Shown here: in pieces, positions 1 through 11,623 of the stretch
Numbering within the stretch: the first letter of the stretch is position 1
Layout of the letters: every line of letters starts with the position of its first letter
Source: Astragalus membranaceus
Lineage: Eukaryota > Streptophyta > Magnoliopsida > Fabales > Fabaceae
Direction of reading: 5' to 3'
NCBI GenBank assembly: GCA_039519185.1
Contig: CM076846.1
Coordinates: forward strand, 70,046,666 to 70,110,665
Length of the DNA stretch: 64,000 nt
The notes under the pieces: generated by a model
Databases searched by the model: none
Seen by the model: only the letters and a program-made list of their open reading frames with translations
What the model was told of the DNA's origin: nothing
Program-made: the position numbers and the translations under genes

Positions 1-2802
1 GGTGGTGAGTTTATCTTTCACCACATGTTCACCATAGTACATTTTGACTCTCTGCCCATTTACCTTGAAAGTGGTGTTTGTGGTTGCATCATATAAATTG
101 ACTGCACCATGGGGGTAAATTTTGATTAGCTTGAATGGCCCTGACCATCTTGATCTCAGTTTTCCAGGAAATAATTTCAACCTGGAATTGTATAGCAAGA
201 CCATTCCTCCTTCTCTAAGATCTTTTCTTTGGATTTTCTTGTCATGCCAAGCTTTGGTTTTTGTTTTGTAAATTTCTGCATTTTCATAAGAGAATTGCCT
301 AAATTCATCTAATTCATTCAACTCTAAAAACCTTTGTGCTCCTGCTTTGTTGAAATCATAATTTAGCTTTTTCATAGCCCAATAAGATTTGTTTTCCAAC
401 TCAACAGGCAGATGACATGCTTTGCCATAGACTAATCTATAGGGGGACATACCTAATGGTGTTTTAAATGCTGTTTTGTATGCCCATAATGCCTCATCTA
501 AATGTAAGGACCAATCTTTCCTAGATGGTCCAACCATTTTTTCAAGTATTCTTTTAATTTCCCTATTTGATAGCTCAGCTTGCCCACTTGTTTGTGGGTG
601 GTAGGCTGTAGCAATTTTATGATTAATCCCATATTTTGCAAGAAGATTTTCAATAAGTTTATTGCAAAAATGTGATCCTTCATCATTGATAATTGCCCTT
701 GGGGTGCCAAACCTTGTAAAAATGTTTTTCAAAAGGAATTTGCTAACAGATTTGGCATCATTATTAGGTAATGCTACTGCCTCTACCCATTTAGACACAT
801 AATCAACAGCTACCAAGATATATTGTTTGCCAAAAGAAGGTGGAAATGGTCCCATGAAATCCATGCCCCATACATCAAAAAGTTCAATTTCTAATATATT
901 GGTTCTAGGCATTTCATGTTTTTCAGAAATATTACCTGCTCTTTGACATTTGTCACAAGTTTTGACTATTGAGTATGCATCTTTAAATAAAGTAGGCCAA
1001 TAATAACCAGACTGTAGTACCTTGGCTGCTGTTCCGTTGCATCCAAAGTGACCTCCATATGGTGCAGCATGGCAGTGCAGAAGCACTGCTTGCTGTTCTT
1101 CTTGGGGAATGCATTTCTTCATTAATTGGTCTGGACACATTTTGTAGAGAAATGGTTCATCCCAGTGATACTCCTTGATTATGTGAAAAAATCTCCTTCT
1201 TTGTTGGTAAGTCATATCCACTGGTACCACCTTGCTTACAAGAAAGTTAACAATGTCAGCAAACCAATGTGCAGAAGCACTAGGTGCAGAAGCACTTGGT
1301 GCAGAAGCACTGGATGCTGTTAGAGTTATGGCTAACAGTTTTTCATCAGGAAAGCTTTCCTTGATTTCTCCCTTTTGTGTACCTGTTCTTTCACCTTCAA
1401 GTCTAGATAAATGGTCAGCAACATGATTCTCCACCCCCTTTTTGTCTCTGATTTCAAGATCAAATTCTTGAAGGAGGAGAATCCATCTTATTAACCTTGG
1501 TTTTGCAGCTTTCTTGGAAATTAAGTACTTGATGGCAGCATGATCAGTATAGACAATAATTTTGGTGCCAACCAAGTAAGATCTAAATTTATCAAATGCA
1601 AAAACCACCGCTAACAATTCTTTTTCTGTTACAGTATAATTCATTTGAGCTTCAATTAATGTCTTGCTAGCATAATAAATAGAATGAAAGATTTTGTCAT
1701 ACCTTTGCCCTAAGACAGCTCCTACAGCAAAGTCACTAGCATCACACATTAATTCAAAGGGTCTGCTCCAATCTGGTGTAACAATCACTGGTGCAGTTAC
1801 CAATGCTTTTTTGAGTTTTTGGAATGATTCCATACAAGGCTCATCAAAGTTAAAAGGTGCATCAATTTGCAAGAGTGTACATAATGGCTTGGATGTCCTT
1901 GAAAAATCTTTGATAAATCTTCTGTAGAAGCCTGCATGGCCTAAGAAGCTTCTGATTCCTTTGACAGTTGTTGGATGTGGTAGTTTTTCAATGACCTCAA
2001 TCTTTGCTTGATCTACTTCCAGACCTTTCTTTGATACTTTATGACCTAATACAATGCCTTCTTGTACCATGAAATGACATTTCTCCCAATTAAGTACTAA
2101 GTTTGTTTCCTCACATCTTTGGAGAATTTTCTCTAAATTTGATAAACATGTTTGAAATGTGTTTCCAAAGACTGAGAAATCATCCATGAATACTTCCATT
2201 GATTGCTCAATGAAGTCAGAAAAGATGGACATCATGTTCCATAGGAATGTTGCAGGTGCATTACAGAGTCCAAAAGGCATTCTTCTAAATGCAAATGTTC
2301 CATAGGGACATGTAAAGGTAGTTTTTTGTTGGTCTTCAGGTTCTATTGCAATCTGATTGTACCCTGAATAACCATCTAAGAAACAATAAAACTCCTTACC
2401 TGCTAACCTATCTAACATTTGGTCAATGAAGGGTAAAGGGAAGTGATCTTTCTTTGCGGCTTTATTGAGTTTTCTATAATCCATACAAATCCTCCAACCT
2501 GTAACAGTTCTTGTTGGTATTAATTCATTTCTTTCATTGGCTATTACTGTCATACCCCCTTTCTTTGGAACACATTGTATAGGGCTTATCCATGCAATAT
2601 CAGACATGGGGTATATGATTCCAGCATCTAGCCACTTAATGATTTCTTTCTTTACAACCTCTTTCATTATAGGATTTAGCCTTCTTTGCCCTTCTATATA
2701 ATTTTTAGAATTATCTTCTAAATTTATCCTATGCATGCATATAGAAGGGCTAATTCCTTTTATGTCTGCCATTTGCCAGCCTATAGCTTTTTGTATGCTT
2801 TC
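1..2802 (-). CDS. pol: Athila-like pol: reverse transcriptase, RNase H, integrase (partial, runs off the left edge)
   Basis: This minus frame has no stop from about 2802 to base 1, more than 930 codons. In order it encodes a gypsy RT with the F-M-D-D catalytic box near 2190, an RNase H with its TDHAA box near 1545, an Ala/Ser/Pro linker at 1269-1310, an HHCC integrase zinc finger (HCHAAPYGGHFGC, then CDKCQ) near 1090-950, and an integrase core with WGMDFMGPF, an INDEGSHF box (D then E) and GQAELSNREIK. It would copy and insert element cDNA. The frame differs from gag-pro because of a T5 run (A5 in the sense strand) at 2788-2792; removing one base restores the reading. No catalytic loss was noticed, so decay has hit gag-pro rather than pol. 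Whether the 3' end is intact cannot be seen. Confidence 0.85.
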
Positions 2803-3112
2803 TTAAGGTACAAATGAGATCATGCTCCTGCTCTATTGTTAAGTCAGAGGCAATGATCACTGAAAGTGCATCATCTTCCCCTAAGAAAGCATATTTCAAA
2901 TGTTTGGGCAGTTCTTTCAATTCTAGCTTAGGAGGTTGTTCAATTGAGAGTAAATTCTTTTTAAGGTTAGGGTCTTCTAAATTAAGAGATTCAAAAGTTC
3001 TAGACCATACCTTTTGTGCTGGTGCTTTTCTTGAGAAAATGTCTTTTTCCAAGATTTCTTCTTCAGAAGGTGCAGAAGCATCTGGTGCCAGTGCACTGGT
3101 GAGATAATCATA
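2750..3112 (-). pseudogene. Athila-like pro-RT linker between amber stop and frameshift
   Basis: This continues the gag-pro frame after an amber codon at 3113-3115 and ends when the 1-nt shift at 2788-2792 throws it out of frame. It encodes the charged spacer between protease and RT, including P-P-K-L-E-L-K-x-L-P and a Y-A-F-L-G box that is typical ahead of gypsy RT. It begins with an Ala/Ser/Pro/Asp stretch encoded by the GTGCAGAAGCAT unit at 3070-3081. Confidence 0.7.
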
Positions 3113-4849
3113 CTATTTCTGGATTTGCTTCTGCACCAAATGGTCAAGAGTGGTGATTGCTGAACATTCTTCACTCTCCTCAGCAGGATACTTCAGAGCA
3201 TTCATCACATTGAATTTCACCTCTTGATCATTTACTCTCATGGTTAGTTCTCCTTTTTGCACATCAATTAGTGCCTTACCAGTTGCTAGGAATGGTCTCC
3301 CAAGAATGACTGGGACTTCTTTATCTGCATCAAAATCAAGAATGACAAAATCTGCAGGAAATACAAATTTGTCAACCTTAACCAGAATATCTTCAATGAT
3401 TCCTTCTGGATAAGCTATTGATTTGTCAGCAAGTTGAAGTGTTACTGTTGTAGGCCTAGCATTTCCAATCCCCAGTTGTGTAAATATGGATTTAGGCATT
3501 AAGTTGATACTTGCACCTAAATCACATAATGCACGACCTGTATAAAATTTTCCTATTGAGAATGGGACTGTAAAGCTACCAGGATCCTTTAGTTTTCTTG
3601 GAATTTTGCTTTGTAAAATTAGACTGCATTCTTTAGACATAGCAACTGTTTCAAAATCCCCTAATCTTCTTCTTTTTGAAAGCACATCCTTCATAAATTT
3701 AGCATAATTAGGCATTTGATGAAGTGCTTCAACTAAGGGAACATTGATGTGTATTTGTTTTAGAATTTCAAGAAACTTACTGAATTGTTTCTCCTCATGT
3801 GCTTTTTTTAATCTTTGAGGATAAGGAGGATGAGGGTATTCAGGAACTAACCTTGGAGTGGGAACTTCATGAGATGCAGATGCATCTGGTGCTTCTGCAT
3901 CTTGAGTATTTTTTTCATTATTATTTTTTTCTCCCTTACCTTCACCTTGATTTTCACCTGGATCTGCAAGATCTTTTCCACTTCTTAGAGCAATGGCCTT
4001 CACCTGCTCCTTTCCTGGCCTGTGGGATGTGGTAGCTTCTGTATTTGATGGTAATGTTCCTGTTGGTCTTTGATACTGAGCTGTTGCTAACTGTCCCACC
4101 CGATTCTCTAAATTTTTTATAGAGGCATCTTGTGCTTGCCTAACTGTTCTGGTTTCACTAATGAAAGACTTAAGTAAGGCTGTTAAGGAGTTATCAGTGG
4201 CAGGTGGTTGTTGTCTTTCGTTGTTCTGAGAATGAAATTCTGGTGGTATGGCTGGTGCAGAAGTACTACGTGCAGATGCACCAGATGCAGATGCACCAGT
4301 ATTGTTCCATCTGAAATTTGGGTGGTTCTTCCATCCAGGGTTATAGGTGTTTGAGTAAGGGTTGTTATTCCTATTATATCCTACAAAATTGACAGAGACA
4401 GGGTTGCTGGGACATTCTTCATACAAATGGCCTCCTCCACAATACACACAACTTGTGTCTCCTGGGGGGGTTTGTTCTATGGCTGCTGCAGTGTTTTCAG
4501 TTGGTGCAGCTGCACTAGGTGCAGATGCACTGGTTGAAGTGAAGTTTTTAAACAAGTTTGTCAGAGAAGCTAACTGAGCAGATAGGGCTGATATATCACT
4601 GATTTCATGTACCCCTGATGGTTTCTTTTGGGCACTTACCCCCTCAGTAGGCCAACTAGAACTATTGGTTGCAATTCTATCAATTAATTCACATGCTTCA
4701 TTATAAGACAAATTTAATAACACACCCCCAGATGATGCATCAAGCATTATTTTGGTTTGGGGTTCTAAACCATTATAAAAAGTTTCCATTTGAATAATGA
4801 TAGGCAGACCATGATGTGGACATTTTCTTAAAAGTTCTTTCCATCTTTC
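3113..4849 (-). pseudogene. gag: Athila-like gag C-terminus and protease
   Basis: The frame is the same as the gag piece above it and is separated from it only by an amber codon (4850-4852). The first ATG after that stop is at 4789. Counting from 4789, residues 85-95 are an Ala/Ser/Pro repeat, 114-126 a zinc knuckle (CVYCGGGHLYEEC), then a long low-complexity linker, and near residue 420 the aspartic protease box C-D-L-G-A-S followed by G-R-P-F-L about 70 residues on. These parts package RNA and mature the polyprotein. The lower end is an amber codon at 3113-3115. Three separate stretches (3877-3904, 4255-4296, 4504-4530) are built from the GTGCAGAAGCAC-type unit and stay in frame because their spacing is a multiple of three. 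Confidence 0.8.
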
Positions 4850-5521
4850 CTATGCTTCAAACAATGATTCAAATTCTTTTTGTCTAAAAGATGTAATATC
4901 ATTTCTCATCCTGGCATTTTTGATGGGTGGAAAATATTTTGCTAAGAACTTTTCAGCTATTTCATTCCATGAATGGATAGAATTAGGCTCCATTGAATTT
5001 AACCATGATTTAGCCTTATCTTTTAAAGAGTAGGGAAATAGCTTAAGTCTAAATGCATCTTCACTAACACCAGGAAGAATAAAGTTACTACATACTTCTA
5101 AAAACTGTTTTAAATGCTCATGGGGATCCTCATGGAGAGATCCACCAAATTGACCTATTGTTTGTAGCATTTGGAACATCATGGGTTTAAATTCAAAATG
5201 CACAGCATCAATGTGAGGTCTTGCTATACTTGTTTGCATATTTTGATGATTAAACATAGCATAATCCCTCATGGGTCTATTTCTATCATTAATCATACCT
5301 ATGGGGCCCATGTTGATGAATTGATTTCTGTGTCCTTCTTCAGTATCATGCTGTGAACCAGGTTCTCCTCCAACTGAGGCTGATCTTGAGCTGTGTCCCT
5401 CACTGTGATGAGACATGTTTCTGCAGTCTTGATTCCTTTGCTTTTGAAGTCTTAGCAAACTCCTGAACCTTCTTTCAATCTCTGGATCGATTTCAAATTC
5501 TGGTGGCTTATCTTTGGGCAT
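4850..5521 (-). pseudogene. gag: Athila-like gag N-terminal part
   Basis: The ATG at 5521 lies about 90 nt inside the PBS, as expected for gag. The 223-codon piece contains the gypsy Retrotrans_gag fold: F-x-G-S-L-x-E-D-P-H-E-H-L-K-x-F, then S-L-K-D-K-A-K-S-W-L and F-L-A-K-Y-F-P. It ends at an amber codon where a Trp (E-A-W-E-R) would be expected, so a single TGG-to-TAG change separates it from the rest of gag-pro, which stays in the same frame. The product would be the capsid-like structural protein. Confidence 0.8.
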
Positions 5522-5611
5522 AAGCTAGTGCATCTGCACCTGTTTCTGCACAGAAAATAACTACCAGAGTAATAAAATATTAATTTATAAATCTAAACAA
5601 CAAAAAGTAAT

Positions 5612-5634
5612 GGCAATCCCCGGCAACGGCGCCA
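5612..5634 (-). other. Primer binding site of the Athila-like element
   Basis: On the minus strand this reads TGGCGCCGTTGCCGGGGA and onward, six bases inside the LTR end (…CACACCA). This 3'-tRNA-complementary sequence is familiar from Athila elements, where tRNA-Asp is usually named as primer; I recall that and did not test it. Confidence 0.8.
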
Positions 5635-5911
5635 AAAACTTGGTGTGTGAAAAGATGTGCAAGTATACACAGTCACAGCAAGTAATACAATGATAAGAAA
5701 GGTCGAACCCACAGGGATTAGATTAACTTTATGTATGTTTAGAAAGCATATAAATTAGTGCTACTACACTACTCACAAAATTTGGGGTTTTTAGTTTAAG
5801 TAAAAACAGAATGCAAGTATGTAAAATAAGATGAAGGAAATCAGTTGAGAAAGATAGTTGAGATGTCTTTACTAGATAATGCTTCTTTTGAGAGTTTCTA
5901 TGCTTTTAGAG

Positions 5912-5984
5912 ATGCAGAAGCACTATGATGTAGAAGCATCAAGTGCAGAAGCATCAAGTGCAGTAGCATTGAGTGCAGTTGCAT
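5912..5984 (-). repeat. GTGCAGAAGCA-type array in the Athila LTR, inner copy
   Basis: Five degenerate units start at 5912, 5928, 5943, 5958 and 5973, spaced about 15 bp. They are the same motif as at 7018-7092 and in gag-pol. Confidence 0.8.
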
Positions 5985-6688
5985 AAGTGTGTGCTTGTCA
6001 GCTACTTTCTTCAGAGTTTCATTACAAGCTTCTCATGTCTGGACTTGCTAAATAAGTTCACTCCTGCCTTTGAAGTACCCACTATTTCACCCTAAGGACT
6101 ATGCTATCCTATGTCTAGGACTTAACATGGTTTTAACAAAGTTTTCTTTATTAACAAGTCAACAAAGCCTTTATTAAAACACTCACCCTTATTAGTCTTG
6201 ATTTCTAGTTATAAACCATGTCTGTGTATATAACTCTACTTCTTTTAAGCGATCAACCTTAAAATAAGATGGATATAGTATAACACAAGACCCAAAATGC
6301 TACAACACTTAAAAGCATAATAACTTGCTCAAAAGATCATTATAAGATAGAACATCTCAACTAAAGGAATTTAGCTCATGTTACTCATTATATAATAGAG
6401 AGAATCTGCAAGGAGCATAATAATATGGATAATACAAAAGATATCAATAGGGTAGAAGTTACATGGATTGATGTTCCTTTGCATGGAATTTTGATTGGTG
6501 CAGAAGCACTGATTCCTTCGTCTATCTATAAAGAAGTGGAGGAAGAGGGTGTCAATTCCTTCCTCACCTTCTTACAACTAACTACTGAATAAAATACAAG
6601 AAATAGACTACTAAAATATAAGTAAAGTGTATGATCTACATATTATCAAGTGAGATATGCGATGCTCTTCAAGTGAGAAGTGGGAGCC

Positions 6689-6698
6689 CTTTTTATAG
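6689..6698 (-). promoter_or_regulatory. TATA box of the Athila LTR
   Basis: The minus strand reads CTATAAAAAGGG, a strong plant TATA box, about 430-440 bp into the LTR. This would mark the U3/R border. Confidence 0.5.
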
Positions 6699-7017
6699 CC
6701 TTGGAGATTTCCTATTGCTTGAGGGTTTGCTTGAAAACCCAGTTAAATTAAGGAGGCTTAACCATGGTTGCTTTTCTGATTTTTAGATAAGGAGATTGAG
6801 TTCAGCACATTTCCATAAGGAGAGGTCCAATTGTGTAAGGCCATATATCTTTAGGTGAGTAGCCTTTCATGATGATGTTTATGGTGGGCGCCTATTTATC
6901 CACGTGGGCATGTACTCCATGTGAATTGTGACAACGCATGATGTCATAGAAGTTTTGGAGCAGATGTATGATTTGAGGTGCTTCCATTGTGGGGTTATAA
7001 ATCTTCAGCGCAGGATG

Positions 7018-7092
7018 GTGCAGAAGCACTAAGTGCAGAAGCATCGTGGTGCAGAAGCATCGTGGTGCAGAAGCATCGTGGTGCAGAAGCAT
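7018..7092 (-). repeat. GTGCAGAAGCA(C/T) array in the Athila LTR, outer copy
   Basis: Five 12-mers start at 7018, 7033, 7049, 7065 and 7081. The last four are spaced 16 bp apart, a non-coding period. Each has GTGC/GCAC-type arms around AGAA. Confidence 0.85.
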
Positions 7093-7841
7093 CATCTGTA
7101 GGAAAACTGAACAAACACATCAAACATACCAATATATATAGAGAACAATAGAGAACAATATAATCAATCATATTGGATTTCTAAAAAGAATTTCAAAGGC
7201 CAACTAATTAGACAAGAGTTAGGGTTTCGAGAACCCTCCCTGTTCCATACGCCGCCGCGACCAAGGTGTGGTTGTGCTCCGGCATCGTCGTGCACATTTG
7301 GGTCTTCTCTCCCTCTTCGAGGCATCCTTTCCCTGGCTCGTTGGGTTCTGTTTTGGATTGCGGTGGATTCCTCTCTATTGGCTACTTCAAGAAACTTCTC
7401 CTCCCCCTCTAATGGATTTTGGTTGCCTGGATTCGGACTTCGGTAAGGTGGGTTTGGTCTTTTGCGTTTCGTACAGAAACTTTGGTTCTTACCATCATCA
7501 TCCTTCATCTCGCCTATGTCTCCGACCTTGGATGGTTTCTCGTTGTGTGAAGGTATCTCCCAGTTTGTCCTTAGTTTTCCAGGTAGCGATTCGCCCTTGC
7601 ATCTAGAACAAGAGTATTGTTTGTTGTGTTGCTCTGGTTTTTTGCAATCCTTTTGACTTGTGCTGAGCGATTGTTGATTTGTGTTGTTGCTGAACTTTTG
7701 TTCGACTTGCCAACGACATCCTGTTGTTACTGCTGAATTAATTCTTTTATTTGAATTCGCAACTCCTTTGCTGCTACTACTATAGTCTTTTCTTCGTGGA
7801 TTTTGTTTCTCTAACATTATTTTACCTTCTTTTTGTCTGAG

Positions 7842-8572
7842 ATGATTGGCTTCAAAGACGTTTCATTGCTCTCCTGGAATATTTGGGGAGCTTCAAATAA
7901 AAAAGCTAAACGACACTTGATGGATTTGATTAGGAAGCACTCTCCAACGTTTATTATCATAATGGAGACTCACATTGCTTTTCATATAACTAAGTCCTTT
8001 CGGGACTCTGCTGGGTATGAAATGGTCTCTGTTGTAGATGCTAGAGGCAAATCTGGAGGTTTCTGGATTCTGAAGCAGAATGGGAGCAACATTGTAACTC
8101 CTGTTCATGATTTCTTTATGGACACTATAACTGTTAAACTATCTCTTGGGGATGATTCTTTGTTTTTCTCAGGCATTTATGCTAGCCCAGTTTACTCAAA
8201 CAGGTTGGATCTCTAGCATCACCTAATAGATTTGAGGAACACTATTGATGGCCCTTGGTTGTTGATGGGGGATTTTAATGATATCTTGTTGCCAAGTGAG
8301 CAGAAGGGGGCAATTTTAATCATTCTAGAACTGAGGCTATGATGAACATGCTTAATAATTGCAACCTGGTGGAGGTATCAATGTCTGGGAGGGAAATTTA
8401 CTTGGAATAGGCCTTGCAATGGTCAGAGGAATGTATTCAGGAAACTAGATAGGGCCCTGGTAGACGTGCCCTGGAGATTAGCCTTTCCAGATGCTTTTTT
8501 TGAAATCGTTTGCAAATTTCACTCTGATCATAATCCCTTACTGCTCTGGTGTGGAGAGCGCCCCCCAGTCGT
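7842..8572 (+). pseudogene. LINE ORF2 endonuclease domain
   Basis: The ATG at 7842 is followed by L-S-W-N-I-W-G, the usual start of a plant LINE AP-type endonuclease, then M-E-T-H (catalytic Glu) and S-G-G. A TAG at 8214 ends the first reading. The domain goes on in another frame with L-M-G-D-F-N-D-I near 8260 and the terminal S-D-H-N-P box near 8520. It would nick target DNA but is broken by at least one stop and two shifts. Confidence 0.8.
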
Positions 8573-8889
8573 ATGGGCCCCGTCCTTTTCGTTTTGAAGC
8601 GGCTGGGCTAACACACCCTGATTACCATAAAGTTGTGCAGGCGGCTTGGAGTCAAGATTTTAGTGATCCTGTCAATGCTCTTCACAATGTTCAGAAGGAA
8701 TCAATCATATTTAACAAGGACACCTTTGGTAACATTCATAGAAGGAATTCAATCCTTGAAAGAAGACTAAAAGGTATTCAACTTGCCTTGGAGAGAATGG
8801 ATGTGGCAAGATTGGTCTACCTCGAGAGCTAAGACTCGAGTATGATAAGATTCTTTCTCAAGAGGAAATTCACTGGTACCAAAAGTCTA

Positions 8890-10153
8890 GAGAGAATTGG
8901 TCAAATTGGGCGATTGGAACACTAAATACTTTCATGCAAAAACGGATATTCGGAGAAAGAGGAACAAAGTCCATGGTCTTCACCTCCCCAACGACATTTG
9001 GTGTGATGATGATGTCACTCTTAGGGAGGAAGCTCTTTCCTTTTACAAACACCTTTTTTCCTCCCAAAATCAAATCTTTGCTGCCGATATGGATGACTCA
9101 GTAATGGTTCCCAAGTTGAATGAAGAGGCCAAGCAGTGCTTGATCAAACATATGATGAAGGAGGAGGTTTCCCACGCCTTAAGCCATATGCACTCCTTTA
9201 AAGCCCCGAGTCCTGACGGGTTTCAAACCATTTTCTTCAAGCAGTATTGGTATATAGTAGGGGACGACATATTTCACCTTATCTTAGAGGGTTTTGCAAC
9301 AAGTACTTTTAACAACAATTCTCTCTCTGAAACTATCATTGCCTTGATTCCTAAGGTTGATTGCCCACAAAATTTCAAGCAATTTAGGCCTATCAGCTTG
9401 TGTAACACCATCTTCAAGTTCATTACCAAAATTATGGTTAATAGGTTGAGACCTTTTCTAGACCAGATAGTTGGCCCTTTTCAAAGTAGCTTTTTACCTG
9501 GGAAAGGTACTTGTGATAATGCAATCATCCTCCAAGAAGCTATTCACACTATGAGGAGATTTAAAAGGTAAAAAGGTGATATGGTGTTCAAGATAGACCT
9601 TGAAAAGGCTTATGATAATGTTAAGTGGGATTTTCTGGAGTTTTGTTTGCAGCAAAATGGCTTTCCTACCATTACCACTAAACTGATTATGCACTGTGTA
9701 AAGAGCTCATCACACTCAATCATTTGGAATGGCAGAAGACTCCAGAGCTTTAATCCTACAAGAGGTCTTCGACAGGGGGATCCTTTTTCCCCTTATCTTT
9801 TTGTTATCTGTATGGAATTCTTGTCTCAGAAAGTCCTTAAGTCTGTGGAAGATGGCTTTTGGAAACCGGCCAGGTTGTCTCGAAATGGACCGCCTCTTTC
9901 TCATTTATTTTTTGTTGACGATGTGCTTCTTTTTGCTAAAGCTACTGCTTCTCAGGCTGCACTCTTAGCTGATACCTTAACCATGTTTGCTTCTCTATCT
10001 GGTCTTCAAATTTATTTTACCAAGTCAAAAGTCTTCTTCTCTTCGTCAACCAAGAGTAGTAAAATGGATTTGATTGTCTCTAATACTGGGATTAGAAGAA
10101 CTCTTTTTCTTGAGAAATACTTGGGATTCCCCATGCTTCATGGTCGTCTCTAG
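8890..10153 (+). pseudogene. LINE ORF2 reverse transcriptase domain
   Basis: The frame starting near 8890 reads L-G-D-W-N-T-K-Y-F-H, the classic box upstream of plant LINE RT. S-P-D-G-F and F-R-P-I-S-L-C-N follow. A TAA at 9569 sits between F-K-R and K-G-D, and the next segment has the F-K-I-D-L-E-K-A-Y-D box, G-L-R-Q-G-D-P-F-S-P-Y and the catalytic F-V-D-D near 9911. The catalytic residues survive although the reading frame is broken. Confidence 0.85.
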
Positions 10154-10610
10154 AGGAAGGATTACGGATTCCTGGAGGAAAAAATCACAGAGACTAGCCT
10201 CTTGGAAGAATAAGTTATTGAACAAGGTGGGAAGGGTAACCTTGGTGAAATCGGTTCTAAACTCTATCCCAACTTATTATATGCAAATTGGGTGGTTACC
10301 TCAATCTACTTGTAATTTCATTGATAAGGTTTCCAGAAATTTTATATGGAAAGGTAATTCCACCGTTGGTGCCCACCTAGTTGGTTGGGATAAAATCACT
10401 CTACCTAAGAAAATGGGTGGTCTTGGTATAAGGAAGGCTAGGGAAGCAAATACTTAAATGTTGGGAAAGCTTGTATGGGATCTTCACAAAGGATCGGGTA
10501 AACTCTAGGTGCATCTCCTTAATCAGAAATATGGGAAGAATGCAACTTTCATTGATTTGCCCAAGAAGCCTCACTGACCAGGTTATCTATGTGGATATCC
10601 ATGAATTGAT

Positions 10611-11549
10611 ATGAGGGTGAAAGATGTTTATTCTAATGGTCAATGGAATTTCAATCTGCTGTATACAACCATCCCTTCTGCAACTTGTGAGAGAATCAAG
10701 CTGACTCCTATCTGTTTGAATTCAGAAGTTGCTGATAGATTTACCTGGAAAGGGAATCTAGATGGGATCTACACAACAAAGGCGGCTTACTCTTGGCTTA
10801 CTAGAACTGAACGTGCAGCCTCTAGTGGTGATTCTCTATCCTGGAGCTGGTTGTGGAAAATGCCTGCACCGGAAAAAATAAAATTCCTTATATGGACAGC
10901 TTTGCACGAGTCCATTCCTACAAGAGATATGCTCTGTCATCGTGGAATGCTTCAATCCAATGTTTGTCCTAGATGTAATCTTGCTGTTGAAAGCATCTGG
11001 CTTTGCTTAAGAGACTGTGACTTCGTAACCAGATTTTGGAGATCTGTAGGGTTGACTGATGCAATATTTTTCCAAGAAGACAATCTTCATGGTTGGGTGA
11101 GAAGGTGCATTGATAGTGAAAAGATATTCTTGTTCTTGTCTTCTATTTGGTGGTTGTGGAGATCTAGAAACAAGCTGTGCTTTGCAAATGAAGCTGTCAA
11201 TCTCTATTCTCTTACAACTAATGCATTGAACTACGCTAATCTGCTCTCTAGTTGTTTAACAAAGTTTACAGCTCCCTCATCTCCTTCCTTCGTAACTTGG
11301 AATGCTACTAGAGGAAAGGAAATTGTTCTGAATGTTGATGGGAGTAGCCTTGGCAACCCCGGCATTTCAGGCTTTGGTGGTCTCTTTAGAAATCCTGCTG
11401 GTGCTTGGATCCATGGTTATGTGGCCAATATTGGTGTCTCTAAAGCTGGTGCTGGATGTGATGAAGGGCTTAAAATGGTTTTTGATCCTCCTGCTGGGCT
11501 CCTCAATTTAGTGCTGGCAGATGCTAGTGGAGTCATTTTTACTAGATAG
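10611..11549 (+). pseudogene. LINE zf-RVT and RNase H domains
   Basis: A 312-codon open stretch. The first part matches the zf-RVT region of plant LINEs (Y-T-T-K-A-A-Y, W-L-W-K-M-P-A-P-E-K-I-K-F, C-P-R-C). The last 80 codons are an RNase H start (V-D-G-S-S-L-G-N-P-G, G-G-L-F-R) that stops early, before the usual E-x-x-A helix is complete. RNase H at this place is known from a subset of plant L1 elements. Confidence 0.8.
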
Positions 11550-11623
11550 TCTGTTCTCTTTGTTTATTTTCTTTTCTGTCTTCTTTGACTTCTTGTACAA
11601 AAAAAAAATCATATTGGATTTCT

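Larger units (their letters stand above)
1..7130 (-). mobile_element. Athila-like Ty3/gypsy retrotransposon, cut by the left window edge
   Basis: Read on the minus strand the order is LTR, PBS, gag, protease, RT, RNase H and integrase, which is Ty3/gypsy order. The DLGA protease motif, the CX2CX3HX4C zinc knuckle and the PBS sequence resemble Athila-type elements as I know them. The 3' LTR lies off the left edge, so neither TSD nor LTR divergence can be measured. The upper boundary near 7130 is approximate. A LINE inserted about 50 bp beyond the LTR. Gag-pro carries two amber codons and one 1-nt shift, while pol is open. Confidence 0.85.
5641..7130 (-). repeat. 5' LTR of the Athila-like element (~1.5 kb)
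   Basis: The inner end is firm: …CACACCA on the minus strand at 5641, next to the PBS. The outer end lies in 7110-7140, where several TG dinucleotides are possible. No protein is encoded. A TATA-like box lies at 6689-6698. The LTR holds two arrays of GTGCAGAAGCA(C/T) units (5912-5984 and 7018-7092) and a single unit at 6498. Confidence 0.7.
7183..11607 (+). mobile_element. L1-type LINE, 5'-truncated and decayed
   Basis: Both sides carry the identical 16-bp duplication ATCATATTGGATTTCT (7167-7182 and 11608-11623), and the right end is a short poly-A. These are hallmarks of target-primed reverse transcription. Inside are endonuclease, RT, zf-RVT and RNase H coding remnants in order, with several stops and shifts. 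ORF1 with a zinc knuckle is not recognisable in the 650 bp before the endonuclease, so the copy is probably 5'-truncated. Confidence 0.93.

Noticed and set aside
7164..7817. 217-codon minus-strand frame opposite the LINE 5' part
   Set aside because: It lies antisense to the LINE, has Ser/Lys/Pro-rich low-complexity content, no known motif, and runs into the target duplication.
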